Positions 1 to 8,143 of a DNA stretch of 49,138 nucleotides are shown piece after piece; within the stretch, counting starts at the first letter, position 1; each line of letters opens with the position of its first letter. A program made the translations under genes and the position numbers. The notes beneath the pieces were generated by a model, which did no database searches, had not been told where the DNA came from, and was given only the letters and a program-made list of their open reading frames with translations. Origin of the DNA: an uncultured Clostridia bacterium (lineage in GTDB: Bacteria > Bacillota > Clostridia > Christensenellales > UBA1242); assembly GCA_937992055.1 (NCBI GenBank), contig CALKLQ010000003.1, forward strand, positions 1 to 49,138. The letters are read 5' to 3'.

Positions 1-192
1 ACATTCAATTTTACGTTCTATTATTAAATCACGATATCACAACCGCTTTTGCGAGGTGGCGCAGCCACATTTTATTCATTCATTCGTGAGTGACTAACAT
101 TCAATTTTACGTTCTATTATTAAATCACGATATCACAACCGCTTTTGCGAGATGGCGCAGCCACGTTTCATTAATCCATTGGTGAGCGACTA
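1..192. repeat. 96-bp tandem repeat, two full copies
   Basis: Copy 1 is 1-96 and copy 2 is 97-192. They are nearly identical over the first two thirds and more diverged in the last 30 bases. A decayed third copy seems to follow at about 193-250, where ATATCAC-ACCGCTT is recognisable. Each unit holds a short GC-rich stretch with a small hairpin (GTGGC-GCA-GCCAC in copy 1). The unit is visibly more GC-rich than its surroundings. No open reading frame is kept in both copies. The array probably continues beyond the left edge. Confidence 0.9.
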
Positions 193-258
193 AAATTTTT
201 TTCATGCTATATTTATATCACTACCGCTTGTACAAAATACTACCACTTTTTTGAACTT

Positions 259-1731
259 TTAATTAGAAATTATCAAGATTTTTCCATCTAACCATGAATT
301 GAAGAAACCTTCAAGGTCCTTTTTACTCGCCTTTTCAAAGCACGAAATCATTTGTGCGGGACTTGCCTCTTTGAATTTATATGTTTCAAAATATAGCTTT
401 AAGCCATTAAAAAAGTCCTTATCTCCCACAAGTGAACGGAGTGAATCAAACATTAGCATAGATTTAACATAGGCCATGTATACATATTCTGGTTCTGTGG
501 AATATTCATCCAAAGCTCTTGTCATACTGGTGTCAAGTTCCTTGTAAACAGAGGTGTAAACATCTACAAAAAAGGTGTAGCTTTTTATTCCATTTTTAAT
601 TATATTATTTTTATCAATATTATAAGAAGGATTTTTTTCATAAAACATTGCGGTTGTATAATCTGTCAGTCCCTCATCTTGCCAACCATTTTTAAACGCA
701 TTGCTTCCAACAAGATTATACCACCATTGATGTGCTATCTCATGTACGATTACATTTGTGTAATCTTCATAAGAAGACAAATTATCAGATATGTAAACTA
801 AGTTAGGATACTCCATACCTCCGTGAACAAAGTTAGACTCAACTACAGATAACGTGGAATATGGATAATCTCCAATCATTTCATTAAAAGTTTGAAGTGC
901 GCGACATGAAGTTTCTAAAGAATCGTTGCTTTGTTTGTCTGAGTAGTAATAGTAAAGTACCTTAGTTTTTTCAACTTGTTTTGTTATAACCTCAAACTTT
1001 TCGCTTAAAACCATTGCAAAGTCTCTTACATTTTTTGCCTTTATCTTGCTTTGTTTGAATCCATTTTCAGTTTTTTCTTCAAAGATTTCTCCAGTGCTTG
1101 CCAATTTTAGTTTTTCATCAAATTTAATATTCACTTCATAGTTTGCCATTTGGGAATAAAACGGATCACCATTACTCGAATAAGGCTTAGTCATAAATTC
1201 GCCATCTTCAAAAACACAAGCAACAGGATAAAAGTTTCCAAGATTAACAGTGTTTTCTCCATAACCAAACCTATGATTTATATTAGGCAAAAAAACCTTG
1301 AAGGAAATATCAATTTTGCATGATGAATTTGGATACAGAGGTTGGTCAAATACAATTTTTAAAATGTTTTCATCAAATCCGCCAATTTCATATTGCCAGG
1401 TCTTTTCATTTAATAAAACATTCTCTATTTCAATATTCCCATAACTAGTTCCATTTGGATAAGCTTGTGCATGATTTGAAAGTGAAACCACACTTTGTTT
1501 TGAGCCTTCCCTAAAAGCATTCGGATAAAGATGCAAACAAAGTTCACTCAAGGGTTCATCATAATTATTCACATAGTCCAAGCTTTCCTTTCCAATTAGA
1601 CATTTATTCTCATGCTCATATGTTAAATCCAAATTATATGTGCTTAAATGCGCATTTGATGAGTTGTTTTTACAACCAACAAAGGAAAGACAAAAAATAA
1701 AGCTAAAAAATAAAAGTAAAAACTTTTTCAT
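259..1731 (-). CDS. M1-family (aminopeptidase N-like) zinc metallopeptidase, lipoprotein
   Basis: Predicted membrane-anchored, outward-facing gluzincin peptidase of 490 residues. The N-terminus is a lipoprotein signal peptide with a lipobox ending at Cys20 (SFVGC). The M1 hallmarks are present: a GAMEN-like GGMEYP at about 304-309, then HEIAH at 330-334 followed after 18 residues by Glu353, giving the HExxHx18E zinc site. The protein is shorter than classical aminopeptidase N, so it probably has the beta-sandwich and catalytic domains and lacks the long C-terminal helical domain. GAGGT lies 5 bases before the ATG, and a TATAAT-like -10 sits at 1745-1750. It is divergent from the replication gene at 1872. 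Family knowledge suggests removal of N-terminal residues from peptides outside the cell. The substrate is unknown. Confidence 0.88.
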   Translation of the reverse strand: MKKFLLLFFSFIFCLSFVGCKNNSSNAHLSTYNLDLTYEHENKCLIGKESLDYVNNYDEPLSELCLHLYPNAFREGSKQSVVSLSNHAQAYPNGTSYGNIEIENVLLNEKTWQYEIGGFDENILKIVFDQPLYPNSSCKIDISFKVFLPNINHRFGYGENTVNLGNFYPVACVFEDGEFMTKPYSSNGDPFYSQMANYEVNIKFDEKLKLASTGEIFEEKTENGFKQSKIKAKNVRDFAMVLSEKFEVITKQVEKTKVLYYYYSDKQSNDSLETSCRALQTFNEMIGDYPYSTLSVVESNFVHGGMEYPNLVYISDNLSSYEDYTNVIVHEIAHQWWYNLVGSNAFKNGWQDEGLTDYTTAMFYEKNPSYNIDKNNIIKNGIKSYTFFVDVYTSVYKELDTSMTRALDEYSTEPEYVYMAYVKSMLMFDSLRSLVGDKDFFNGLKLYFETYKFKEASPAQMISCFEKASKKDLEGFFNSWLDGKILIISN

Positions 1732-1821
1732 AATACCTCACATTATTATATATCTTATGGCGATAGTGCAAGAAAAAGAATTAAAACATAAAAGTTAAAA
1801 ATCTTTGAGGAAAGCTTTACA

Positions 1822-1851
1822 TTGACATTTTTAAAAACTATATGCTAAAAT
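1822..1851 (+). promoter_or_regulatory. Sigma-A promoter of the helicase-loader operon
   Basis: TTGACA (1822-1827), an 18-bp spacer and an extended -10, TGCTAAAAT (1843-1851). The -10 covers an in-frame ATG at 1842, so transcription should start downstream of that ATG. This supports ATG 1872 as the start of the first gene. Confidence 0.8.
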
Positions 1852-1871
1852 TATTGCCAAAGGAAATTAAA

Positions 1872-3320
1872 ATGAGTTTTTGCAAATTTTCAACACAAAT
1901 GATTGCTTCTGATAAAACCACCGTGGATAATCTATTTTTAAGCGAGTTTATGCCCTATGCACCTGAAAACTTTGTAAAAGTTTATCTTTACGGTCTTTTT
2001 AAATGTAATAACGCAGATAGTTTTGACAACGAACTTGAGTCTTTTTCAAGAATCTTATCTTTGTCAGAGGACGAAATTTTGACCGCCTTTTACTATTGGC
2101 AGGAACAGGGTCTTGTTAAAGTTATTGAAACCTCACCATTTGAAGTCAGATATCTTCCACTTAAAAATTTGTTTACAAATATAAAAAAGTATAAACCAGA
2201 AAAATTTGAAGCTTTTACCGCACAAGTTCAGGAAATTATCACAGGCAGAATGATAACCGTAAACGAATATGCTCAATATTACGATCTAATTGAAAGAGAA
2301 AAATTCCAACCAGAAGCCCTTTTGATGTTGATTAAATATTGTACAAATTTAAAGGGTGACAATATTGGCTATAGTTACATTGTAACAGTGGCAAAAAATT
2401 GGGCTCAAGAAAATATTACAACTACAGAAAAAGTGGAGGAAAAACTAAAAGTTTTTGAACTTTTTGACACCGCACTTCAACAACTTAATAAAATATTTTC
2501 TATTAAAAGGCAACTCACCATTGATGAACGTGAAATGTATCAAAAGTGGACCGAAGTTTTTGGTTTTGAAAATGATGTCATTTTATTTGTGGCAAAAAAC
2601 ATGAAAAAAAATAAGGCTTTAGGATATGATAAACTAAATTCTAAATTGACCAAATATTATGAAATGAAACTATTGAGTGTAAAAGAAATTTCCGCTTTTG
2701 AGGAGCAAATGAGTCAACTTTTTGACACCGCCAAAAACGTGGTAGCTTCACTTGGTCTTTATTATGAAAATTTAGAGCCGGTTATTGAAAACTATATTGC
2801 AAGTTGGAATAACTTAGGTTACTCTTGTGAAACCCTTTCACTTATTGGAAACTTCTGTTTCAAAAAGTCCATTAGAACGCTTGATGGAATGAATAAAACA
2901 ATAAACAAGCTTTATAAATTGGGGCTTGTTAGCACTGATAGCATTATAGGATATATAGATGATGTTGCTCAATTTGACAAAACAATAAAAAATTTGTTAG
3001 AAAAACTTGGATTAAATAGAAATGTAAACTCATGGGATAGAAGCTTTTTTCAAACTTGGACTGAAAACTGGAAAATTCCACAAGATGTCTTTGATTATGC
3101 TGTAGGTCTAGCAAAAGACAAAATTCAACCAATGCAATATCTTAATAAAATCTTATCAACCTTTCATGAAAACAATGTTGATACGATTGAAAAAGCAAAA
3201 CAACAGGCGCCCACAACAAGTCAAGTTTCTAACAAGCCTAGCCATTCAAGCAAAGGAAGAAGCTACAGTAAGGAAGAACTAAATGCCCTATTCGACTCAC
3301 TTGAAGAGTTTGAGGTGTAA
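1872..3320 (+). CDS. DnaB/DnaD-type replication initiation protein
   Basis: Predicted primosome component of the Firmicutes DnaB/DnaD superfamily, 482 residues. These proteins remodel the DnaA-bound origin and help load the replicative helicase. The N-terminal ~100 residues resemble the winged-helix DDBH1 region. Two later segments (about 200-275 and 375-440) resemble DDBH2 repeats: helical, with a YxxKW-like or FFQTW core and a conserved Y/N-K-x-L pattern. The tail is Ser/Lys-rich and probably disordered. The start is set by AAAGG eight bases before ATG 1872. A longer start at 1842 would lie inside the promoter. The next gene follows after 1 bp and looks like DnaI, the usual dnaB-dnaI pairing. 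It is closer to DnaB than DnaD because it has two C-terminal repeats. Confidence 0.8.
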   Translation: MSFCKFSTQMIASDKTTVDNLFLSEFMPYAPENFVKVYLYGLFKCNNADSFDNELESFSRILSLSEDEILTAFYYWQEQGLVKVIETSPFEVRYLPLKNLFTNIKKYKPEKFEAFTAQVQEIITGRMITVNEYAQYYDLIEREKFQPEALLMLIKYCTNLKGDNIGYSYIVTVAKNWAQENITTTEKVEEKLKVFELFDTALQQLNKIFSIKRQLTIDEREMYQKWTEVFGFENDVILFVAKNMKKNKALGYDKLNSKLTKYYEMKLLSVKEISAFEEQMSQLFDTAKNVVASLGLYYENLEPVIENYIASWNNLGYSCETLSLIGNFCFKKSIRTLDGMNKTINKLYKLGLVSTDSIIGYIDDVAQFDKTIKNLLEKLGLNRNVNSWDRSFFQTWTENWKIPQDVFDYAVGLAKDKIQPMQYLNKILSTFHENNVDTIEKAKQQAPTTSQVSNKPSHSSKGRSYSKEELNALFDSLEEFEV

Positions 3321-3321
3321 A

Positions 3322-4236
3322 ATGGATATAGAAAAACTAGCGTTAAAAAGAATTTTAAATAGAAAAAAACACAATTTAGAAATAGCAAATGCTAATTTAG
3401 AAAAAGCCTTGACAGATGAAACTTTTAAAAACCTTTATTATGAAAAAAAAAGTTTAATAATTGAAGTTGCAAAATGCGAGGTTGAAAATCTACCAACTGA
3501 CAGAAGTAAATTAAATGAAATAGAAAAAGAAACTCAAATCCGCTTAGAAAAACTTGGCATGCCAAAAAATGCCTTGGATGTTAAAGTTTCTTGTCCAAAA
3601 TGCAATGATTCAGGATATTTTGGTGGGAAACCATGCATCTGTTTGAAAAGTGAAATAAGTAAAGCATTATTTGAAAAAAGCGGTTTTCAAAATAAACTAC
3701 ATTGTTTTGAAGATTCTGATTTTGAAATATTTGATAATAGCGAACTTATGAAAAAAACCTATCAAAATATGAAAAAATGGTGTGATGAATTTCAAACTTC
3801 CAAAACAAAAAATATTGGTTTTTTTGGTGGAGCCGGTTGTGGGAAAACTTTTTTAATGGAATGCATTGCAGACAGACTTATTAAAAACGGAAAATATGTT
3901 TTTTTTACCTCCTCATTTAAATTGATTTTATCTTTGCTTGAATATCACACAACTTTTGATAAGTCAAAAGAAGAAATTTTAAAACAATATTTAGATTGCG
4001 ATGTTCTTTTAATTGATGACATGGGCGTGGAGCCTGTTTACAATAATGTAAATGAAAACTATCTTTATCTCATTGTAAATCAGAGAATGATTGAAAATAA
4101 ACCAATAATTTATAATACTAATTTTTCTTTAGATGAATTTTACGACAGATATGGAGAAAGAATTTTTTCAAGATTAATTAATAAAAGAAACTCAAAAATA
4201 TTTAATTTTACAAATAGCGATTTAAGAATAAAATAA
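3322..4236 (+). CDS. DnaI/DnaC-like helicase loader ATPase
   Basis: AAA+ ATPase of 304 residues, predicted to load the DnaB-type helicase at origins. It has an N-terminal helical helicase-binding region (1-85), a zinc-knuckle-like cluster with C91, C94, C105 and C107, Walker A GGAGCGKT at 169-176, Walker B LLIDD at 229-233, a sensor-1 type NTN at 265-267, and GERIFSRL near 278-285 with likely arginine-finger residues. ATG 3322 was chosen because GAGGTG sits 4-5 bases upstream, inside the end of the previous gene. A longer in-frame start at 3283 overlaps that gene and has no better site. It is almost certainly co-translated with the DnaB/DnaD protein. A strong hairpin terminator follows at 4301-4341. 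Confidence 0.9.
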   Translation: MDIEKLALKRILNRKKHNLEIANANLEKALTDETFKNLYYEKKSLIIEVAKCEVENLPTDRSKLNEIEKETQIRLEKLGMPKNALDVKVSCPKCNDSGYFGGKPCICLKSEISKALFEKSGFQNKLHCFEDSDFEIFDNSELMKKTYQNMKKWCDEFQTSKTKNIGFFGGAGCGKTFLMECIADRLIKNGKYVFFTSSFKLILSLLEYHTTFDKSKEEILKQYLDCDVLLIDDMGVEPVYNNVNENYLYLIVNQRMIENKPIIYNTNFSLDEFYDRYGERIFSRLINKRNSKIFNFTNSDLRIK

Positions 4237-4300
4237 AAATTTATCAAGCTTTATTTAAAGTCTACGCTATAAAAAAAATAAAAAATTTAAATATTTTTTA

Positions 4301-4341
4301 AAAAAAATGTCAAAAAGTTGATTATTTTTGGCATTTTTTTT
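4301..4341 (+). terminator. 16-bp A/T-rich terminator after the helicase loader gene
   Basis: Stem 4301-4316 pairs with 4325-4340 (one G-U pair) around an 8-nt loop, and the right arm runs into a T tract. It ends 14 bases before the next ATG, so it may also affect expression of that gene. Confidence 0.75.
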
Positions 4342-4354
4342 AAAATTATAATTA

Positions 4355-5782
4355 ATGTTAAAAAATTTAAAAGAACTTTTAATTCCTATCTTGAGTCTAA
4401 TTGCCGTAGTTGGACTATGTTTTATATGCAGAATCGTCAAATTTGATAGTGAAATTTTTTTAAATTTTTTACTTGGAGCTCTCATAGTTTTATTTGGACA
4501 AATACTTTTCATAACAGGTGCAGAGCATTCAATAGTTAAAATAGGAAAGCATTCTGGTTCTGCATTAATAAAATTTAAAAAAATTTGGATAATTTTATTA
4601 TTTGGCGCAGTTTTTGGTTTTATAGCCACCCTTGCAGAACCAGACATTCAAATACTTGCCAATATCGTATGCGTGGTAAATAATATTCCAAAAATTATAT
4701 TCATGGTTGTAATTGGTCTAGGTGTTGGAATTTTCACCATGATAGCATATTTAAGAATTTTAAAAAATTTTTCTTTTAAATATGTTCTCATGTGTATATA
4801 TGCACTTATCTTCATATTTGCATGCTTTATTCCAAATCAATTTTTGGTTTTAGCTTTTGATTCATCAGGCATGACAACAGGTCCCATAACTGTGCCTTTT
4901 TTAATGGCCCTTACAATAGGCCTTTGTTCAATGAGAAGCAACAATAAAAAAGAGGACTGTTTTGGAGTTGTTGCCATTTCTTCTGCTGGTTCAATTTTAG
5001 CTCTTGAAGTTCTTTCCCTGTTCTACCCCGCCTTATCAATTGTTTACACAATTTCTAATCAAAATTTTTTTACTTTATTTATTGAAACGCTTTTAGAAGT
5101 TTCAATTTCGTTATTGCCTATTTTAATTATATTTATCATAATGCAAGTAGCATGTTTTAAGTTTCCAAAAAAATATGTTATTAAAATCGTTTTAAGCCTC
5201 TTGATATGTGGACTGGGCTTGACATTATTTTTAACTGGAGTTTCCTATGGCTTTTCACCTATGGGAATATATCTAGGATCTAGTTCACCTAAATATCTTT
5301 TATATATTTTATCAATAATTTTTGGCGGTATTTTGGTATTTACAGAGCCATCTGTTGTTATATTGTTAAATCAAATTGAAGAGGTTACAAATGGAATTAT
5401 AAAGCATAAATATATACTTATTGCTCTTGCCATATCAGTTATAATATCTTTACTGTTTGCAATGCTAAGATTGGTTTTTGAAATTAATTTGTTATGGTTT
5501 TTGGTACCTATAATAATATTAATCTTTTTATTCTCATTTTTTACCCCACCACTATTTTTTGCAATTGCCTTCGATTCCGGCGGTGTAATTTCTGGCACAA
5601 TGCTAGTAGCTTTCGTTCTTCCGTTTTTTATAGGCGCATCTAATTCTATTCATGGAACAAGCCTAAATGCATTTGGAACCATAGGCATTGTTACCCTACT
5701 TCCTATACTGGCTATAGAAATTCTCGGAATGATTTATAAAAAGGCTACGGCGCTTTCAGACAAAACTTCCGATAATAAATAG
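4355..5782 (+). CDS. DUF1538 family integral membrane protein
   Basis: Polytopic membrane protein of 475 residues that I recognise as DUF1538. The family signature is visible twice, consistent with an internal duplication: a first half with GALIVLFGQILFITG and FIATLAEPDIQ (about 40-100), and a second half with GLGLTLFLTGVSYGFSPMG and a GGILVFTEPSV match. Each half ends with a conserved AFDSxG stretch (FDSSGMTTGP and FDSGGVISGT). About 12 membrane segments are expected. DUF1538 proteins are predicted transporters of unknown substrate. A PII-like gene lies 35 bp downstream, suggesting a transporter gated by a PII sensor, like AmtB-GlnK but unrelated in sequence. No ribosome binding site is visible, and a terminator hairpin ends 14 bp before the ATG, so expression may be unusual. 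Confidence 0.85.
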   Translation: MLKNLKELLIPILSLIAVVGLCFICRIVKFDSEIFLNFLLGALIVLFGQILFITGAEHSIVKIGKHSGSALIKFKKIWIILLFGAVFGFIATLAEPDIQILANIVCVVNNIPKIIFMVVIGLGVGIFTMIAYLRILKNFSFKYVLMCIYALIFIFACFIPNQFLVLAFDSSGMTTGPITVPFLMALTIGLCSMRSNNKKEDCFGVVAISSAGSILALEVLSLFYPALSIVYTISNQNFFTLFIETLLEVSISLLPILIIFIIMQVACFKFPKKYVIKIVLSLLICGLGLTLFLTGVSYGFSPMGIYLGSSSPKYLLYILSIIFGGILVFTEPSVVILLNQIEEVTNGIIKHKYILIALAISVIISLLFAMLRLVFEINLLWFLVPIIILIFLFSFFTPPLFFAIAFDSGGVISGTMLVAFVLPFFIGASNSIHGTSLNAFGTIGIVTLLPILAIEILGMIYKKATALSDKTSDNK

Positions 5783-5817
5783 ATTAGATTTTTGTTAATA
5801 AAAAAGGAGAAAAAAAA

Positions 5818-6396
5818 ATGAAACCTTATTTACTTCAAATATCAAGAAAAAATGAGGATGAAATGTTGGAATTTTTTAAGGCTAATTATATTGATTTAGG
5901 AGTCAGTTTACGAACTTATTATCATGAAGACAACTTGTTTTTGAACTTGTTTGGACTAAGCGATGTGGAAAGAACAACATTTATTCTTGAAATTAATAAA
6001 AAACAAATTGATTTAACAAAAAACAAATTGAAGAGTTTAAAGGATAAAAATAGTTTTTTATTAAAATTTAATAATCAGGAGAAAGAAATGATTGATGAGA
6101 ATCAAAAATTAATTGTAACTATTATTTCCGCAGGTTTTGCTGATGTTATTATTGACATTGGTAAAAAATGCGGAGAAACTGGCGCAACTACTTTATCAGG
6201 AAAAGGCATGGGTGCAAATTACTCCTCTTTTTTAGGAATGTCTTTAGACAGTGAAAAAGATGTCATTTTAATAATATCAAATAACACAAGATATTTAAAA
6301 ACAATGTCTGAAATTAAAAAAACTATTTTTCAAAATAAAAACGCTCAAGGAATTTGCTTTGCTCTTCCTGTGAGTGAATTTTTGAGATTTGAGTAA
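5818..6396 (+). CDS. PII-like signalling protein with N-terminal extension
   Basis: Protein of 192 residues. The C-terminal half (about 97-190) reads as a PII/GlnB-like ferredoxin-fold domain: KLIVTIISAGFADVII, then GETGATTLSGKGMG in the T-loop position, then a long beta-alpha-beta ending. The N-terminal half (1-85) is unrecognised but could be a degenerate second PII-like domain. AAAGGAG precedes the first ATG. A second excellent ribosome site (AGGAG, 6 bases before ATG 6088) lies inside the gene in frame at Met91, exactly before the PII domain, so a shorter PII-only product of about 102 residues may also be made. It is co-directional with the DUF1538 gene and probably regulates it. The ligand is not predictable from sequence. 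Confidence 0.75.
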   Translation: MKPYLLQISRKNEDEMLEFFKANYIDLGVSLRTYYHEDNLFLNLFGLSDVERTTFILEINKKQIDLTKNKLKSLKDKNSFLLKFNNQEKEMIDENQKLIVTIISAGFADVIIDIGKKCGETGATTLSGKGMGANYSSFLGMSLDSEKDVILIISNNTRYLKTMSEIKKTIFQNKNAQGICFALPVSEFLRFE

Positions 6397-6503
6397 AAAA
6401 ATTAAAATTCCATAAATAAAAAATAAGACTATTCTGTGATTTTTTACAAGTTTTTAATAAGCTTTGATAAGCTTCATTTAGTGTTAAACAAGTATATATA
6501 AAA

Positions 6504-6548
6504 AATGCATTGGTATTGATTAATCTTTAAAATCAATTCTAATGCATT
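6504..6548. terminator. Bidirectional terminator between convergent genes
   Basis: AATGCATT-ggt-ATTGATT (6504-6521) pairs with AATCAAT-tct-AATGCATT (6531-6548). T/A tracts flank both sides. It serves the PII-like gene from the left and the Rho-like gene from the right. Confidence 0.75.
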
Positions 6549-6572
6549 CTTTTAAATAACTCATTTAATACT

Positions 6573-7706
6573 TTAATTTTCAATAATATAATCCGCATCT
6601 TTAATTAAATCTTTTTTATAAAACTCATGTTCTTTTTCAATTTTAAGGCAATTAGCAAAAATTGTGCAACCACCATAGTTTGACAACACCCTAGCCAAGT
6701 TGAAAAGTTTTTTAACTAAGCGCTCAGCTTCAAAATTTTCTTGAAAGCCAGTTTGATTGTTTTCTAGTGAAAAAAAGTCTTCAACAGACTTTAATAATCC
6801 CATCAAGTCAAAAATCACAAGGGCAACTTTTTTACCTTCACGCATGAGTATGTTAACATGATTGATTGCATTTGTAATTGTTTCGTAATGGGTTTGAGGA
6901 TGATCATTCATATAAGAACATAAAAATTCACCATTGAAATCTTTTGTTAAAGACAATTTATTATAAATAGAGGTATTAACACAAAGGAATATAAGAGTGT
7001 ATTCATCTTGAAGTGGCAAGGTCAATTCTTTTAGTTTTAATAAGCCTTGTTTAAAGTTTTCGTCAACAAACAGAACTTTTGAACCAAAATTAAAATCTAA
7101 ATTTGAATTTAATGGCACTTCATCTAAAACTAATTTATCAACTTCAACCAAACACCTTTCTTTTTTAGCCTCATCAAAGTTTACTAGATGTAATTCTGTA
7201 AGCAGATAATAATCCATTGACGTCATCTTTCTAGCCATTCCACTAAGAAGGTCACCCTCATATAAGTTGTATTCATTAACAATTAAATCAGGCACTGATA
7301 CCACACGATTAAAGTCATCAACATCTCTAAAATAATAATATCCTGAAACCGTTTTTCTCAAGTATCCTTTAAAATTGTGTAATGTTTTTTCAAGCTCGGT
7401 TTTTTTATTAAATTTTAATGAAGCGAAAAGTTTTTCATCTGCCTTGGTTTTTAAAGAAGTTTCTATAAACTCTTTTGGAACAAAAATATCTAGATATTTT
7501 TCAACATTTGAAATTGTTTTTGGTGGGCGACCTCTATTTGAAGATTTGACTGGAGCTAAGTTGCCATTATTTATTTCTATTATTTCATGTTCTAATTCTT
7601 CTCTTTTTTTTGTTGTAGGAGAAGCCACACCCACTTTTCTAGCAAGTTCTCTAAGTTCATAAATGCCAAGACTATTAAGAGTTTCTTCTTTATAATTTTT
7701 AAACAT
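6573..7706 (-). CDS. Rho-like protein lacking ATPase motifs (pseudo-Rho)
   Basis: Protein of 377 residues that follows transcription terminator Rho in order but without catalytic motifs. It has a Rho N-terminal helix bundle (about 10-45, YELRELARKVGV), a basic linker, a cold-shock-like RNA-binding domain (about 112-160, GYLRKTVSGYYYF ... EGDLLSGMAR, compare GxLExLPDGYGFLR and GDxVSGxxR in Rho), then YYLLTELHLVNFDEAKKER as in Rho. The RecA-like part is still alignable: VALVIFDLMGLLKS at 294-307 in the Walker B position and LFNLARVLSNYGGCTIFANCL matching FFGAARxxEEGGSLTIIATAL. The P-loop region (206-222) has no GxxxxGKT, the catalytic Glu of the ERPEE motif is replaced, and the protein ends at the residues matching ELVLDRKL. 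AAAGGAG fits the start. Probably an RNA-binding regulator or Rho antagonist (inference). Confidence 0.8.
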   Translation of the reverse strand: MFKNYKEETLNSLGIYELRELARKVGVASPTTKKREELEHEIIEINNGNLAPVKSSNRGRPPKTISNVEKYLDIFVPKEFIETSLKTKADEKLFASLKFNKKTELEKTLHNFKGYLRKTVSGYYYFRDVDDFNRVVSVPDLIVNEYNLYEGDLLSGMARKMTSMDYYLLTELHLVNFDEAKKERCLVEVDKLVLDEVPLNSNLDFNFGSKVLFVDENFKQGLLKLKELTLPLQDEYTLIFLCVNTSIYNKLSLTKDFNGEFLCSYMNDHPQTHYETITNAINHVNILMREGKKVALVIFDLMGLLKSVEDFFSLENNQTGFQENFEAERLVKKLFNLARVLSNYGGCTIFANCLKIEKEHEFYKKDLIKDADYIIEN

Positions 7707-8143
7707 ATTACTTCTCCTTTAAATATCATCATTTTATCATAAAAAATATGAAAAAGAAAGAACAATTGTATACTTTTTGAACAAATTTCGACATTTTTGC
7801 TCAAAATTAGTATTCCCCTTATTTTCAATTTAAATCACAAAATGCTAAACTAAAAATATAGATTTGGCACAAAAAAAACTTGCTTTTTCAAAAAAATGTG
7901 ACTATAATCTTCAAGAGTAATTTTTATAATATCATTTCAAAAAGTTTAAAAGAGGCTATTTATCTATAAACCATCTGAAAAAAAAGCAAATATATTATTC
8001 ACATTTTTTTGAAAGTTTAAAATTTTTATAAGTAAATTTGCTATTTAAAATCTTAACTATGATATCAATTACAACCAATTAAAGTTTACACAAAAGATAT
8101 TAATAATATCTTCTTTGTTTAAATAGATATGAAGGAGAAAAAA
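7707..8143. other. 437-bp intergenic and leader region
   Basis: Divergent regulatory region. Leftward, an extended -10 (TGATAAAAT, plus-strand 7731-7739) serves the Rho-like gene. Rightward, a full promoter at 7880-7908 leaves a leader of about 230 nt before the transporter gene. The leader has an AGCAAAT (7985-7991) / ATTTGCT (8036-8042) long-range pair and an AGATATT-type hairpin at about 8094-8112 just before the ribosome site. I do not recognise a known riboswitch here. Confidence 0.5.
7880..7908 (+). promoter_or_regulatory. Promoter of the ArsP_2-type exporter gene
   Basis: TTGCTT (7880-7885), 17-bp spacer, TATAAT (7903-7908). It gives a 5' leader of about 230 nt. Confidence 0.65.

Noticed and set aside
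1..192. CRISPR array
   Set aside because: The unit is 96 bp and copies abut with no variable spacers, so it is a tandem repeat.
1842..1871. Earlier start for the DnaB/DnaD-type gene at ATG 1842
   Set aside because: That ATG lies within the -10 of the promoter and has no ribosome site.
6573..7706. Degraded pseudogene of rho
   Set aside because: The frame is fully open for 377 codons with a proper ribosome site and terminator. Decay would have introduced stops; the losses look selective.
7707..8143. yybP-ykoY manganese riboswitch before the exporter gene
   Set aside because: The conserved GGGGAGTAG-type and CCT-type motifs are not present in this AT-rich leader.
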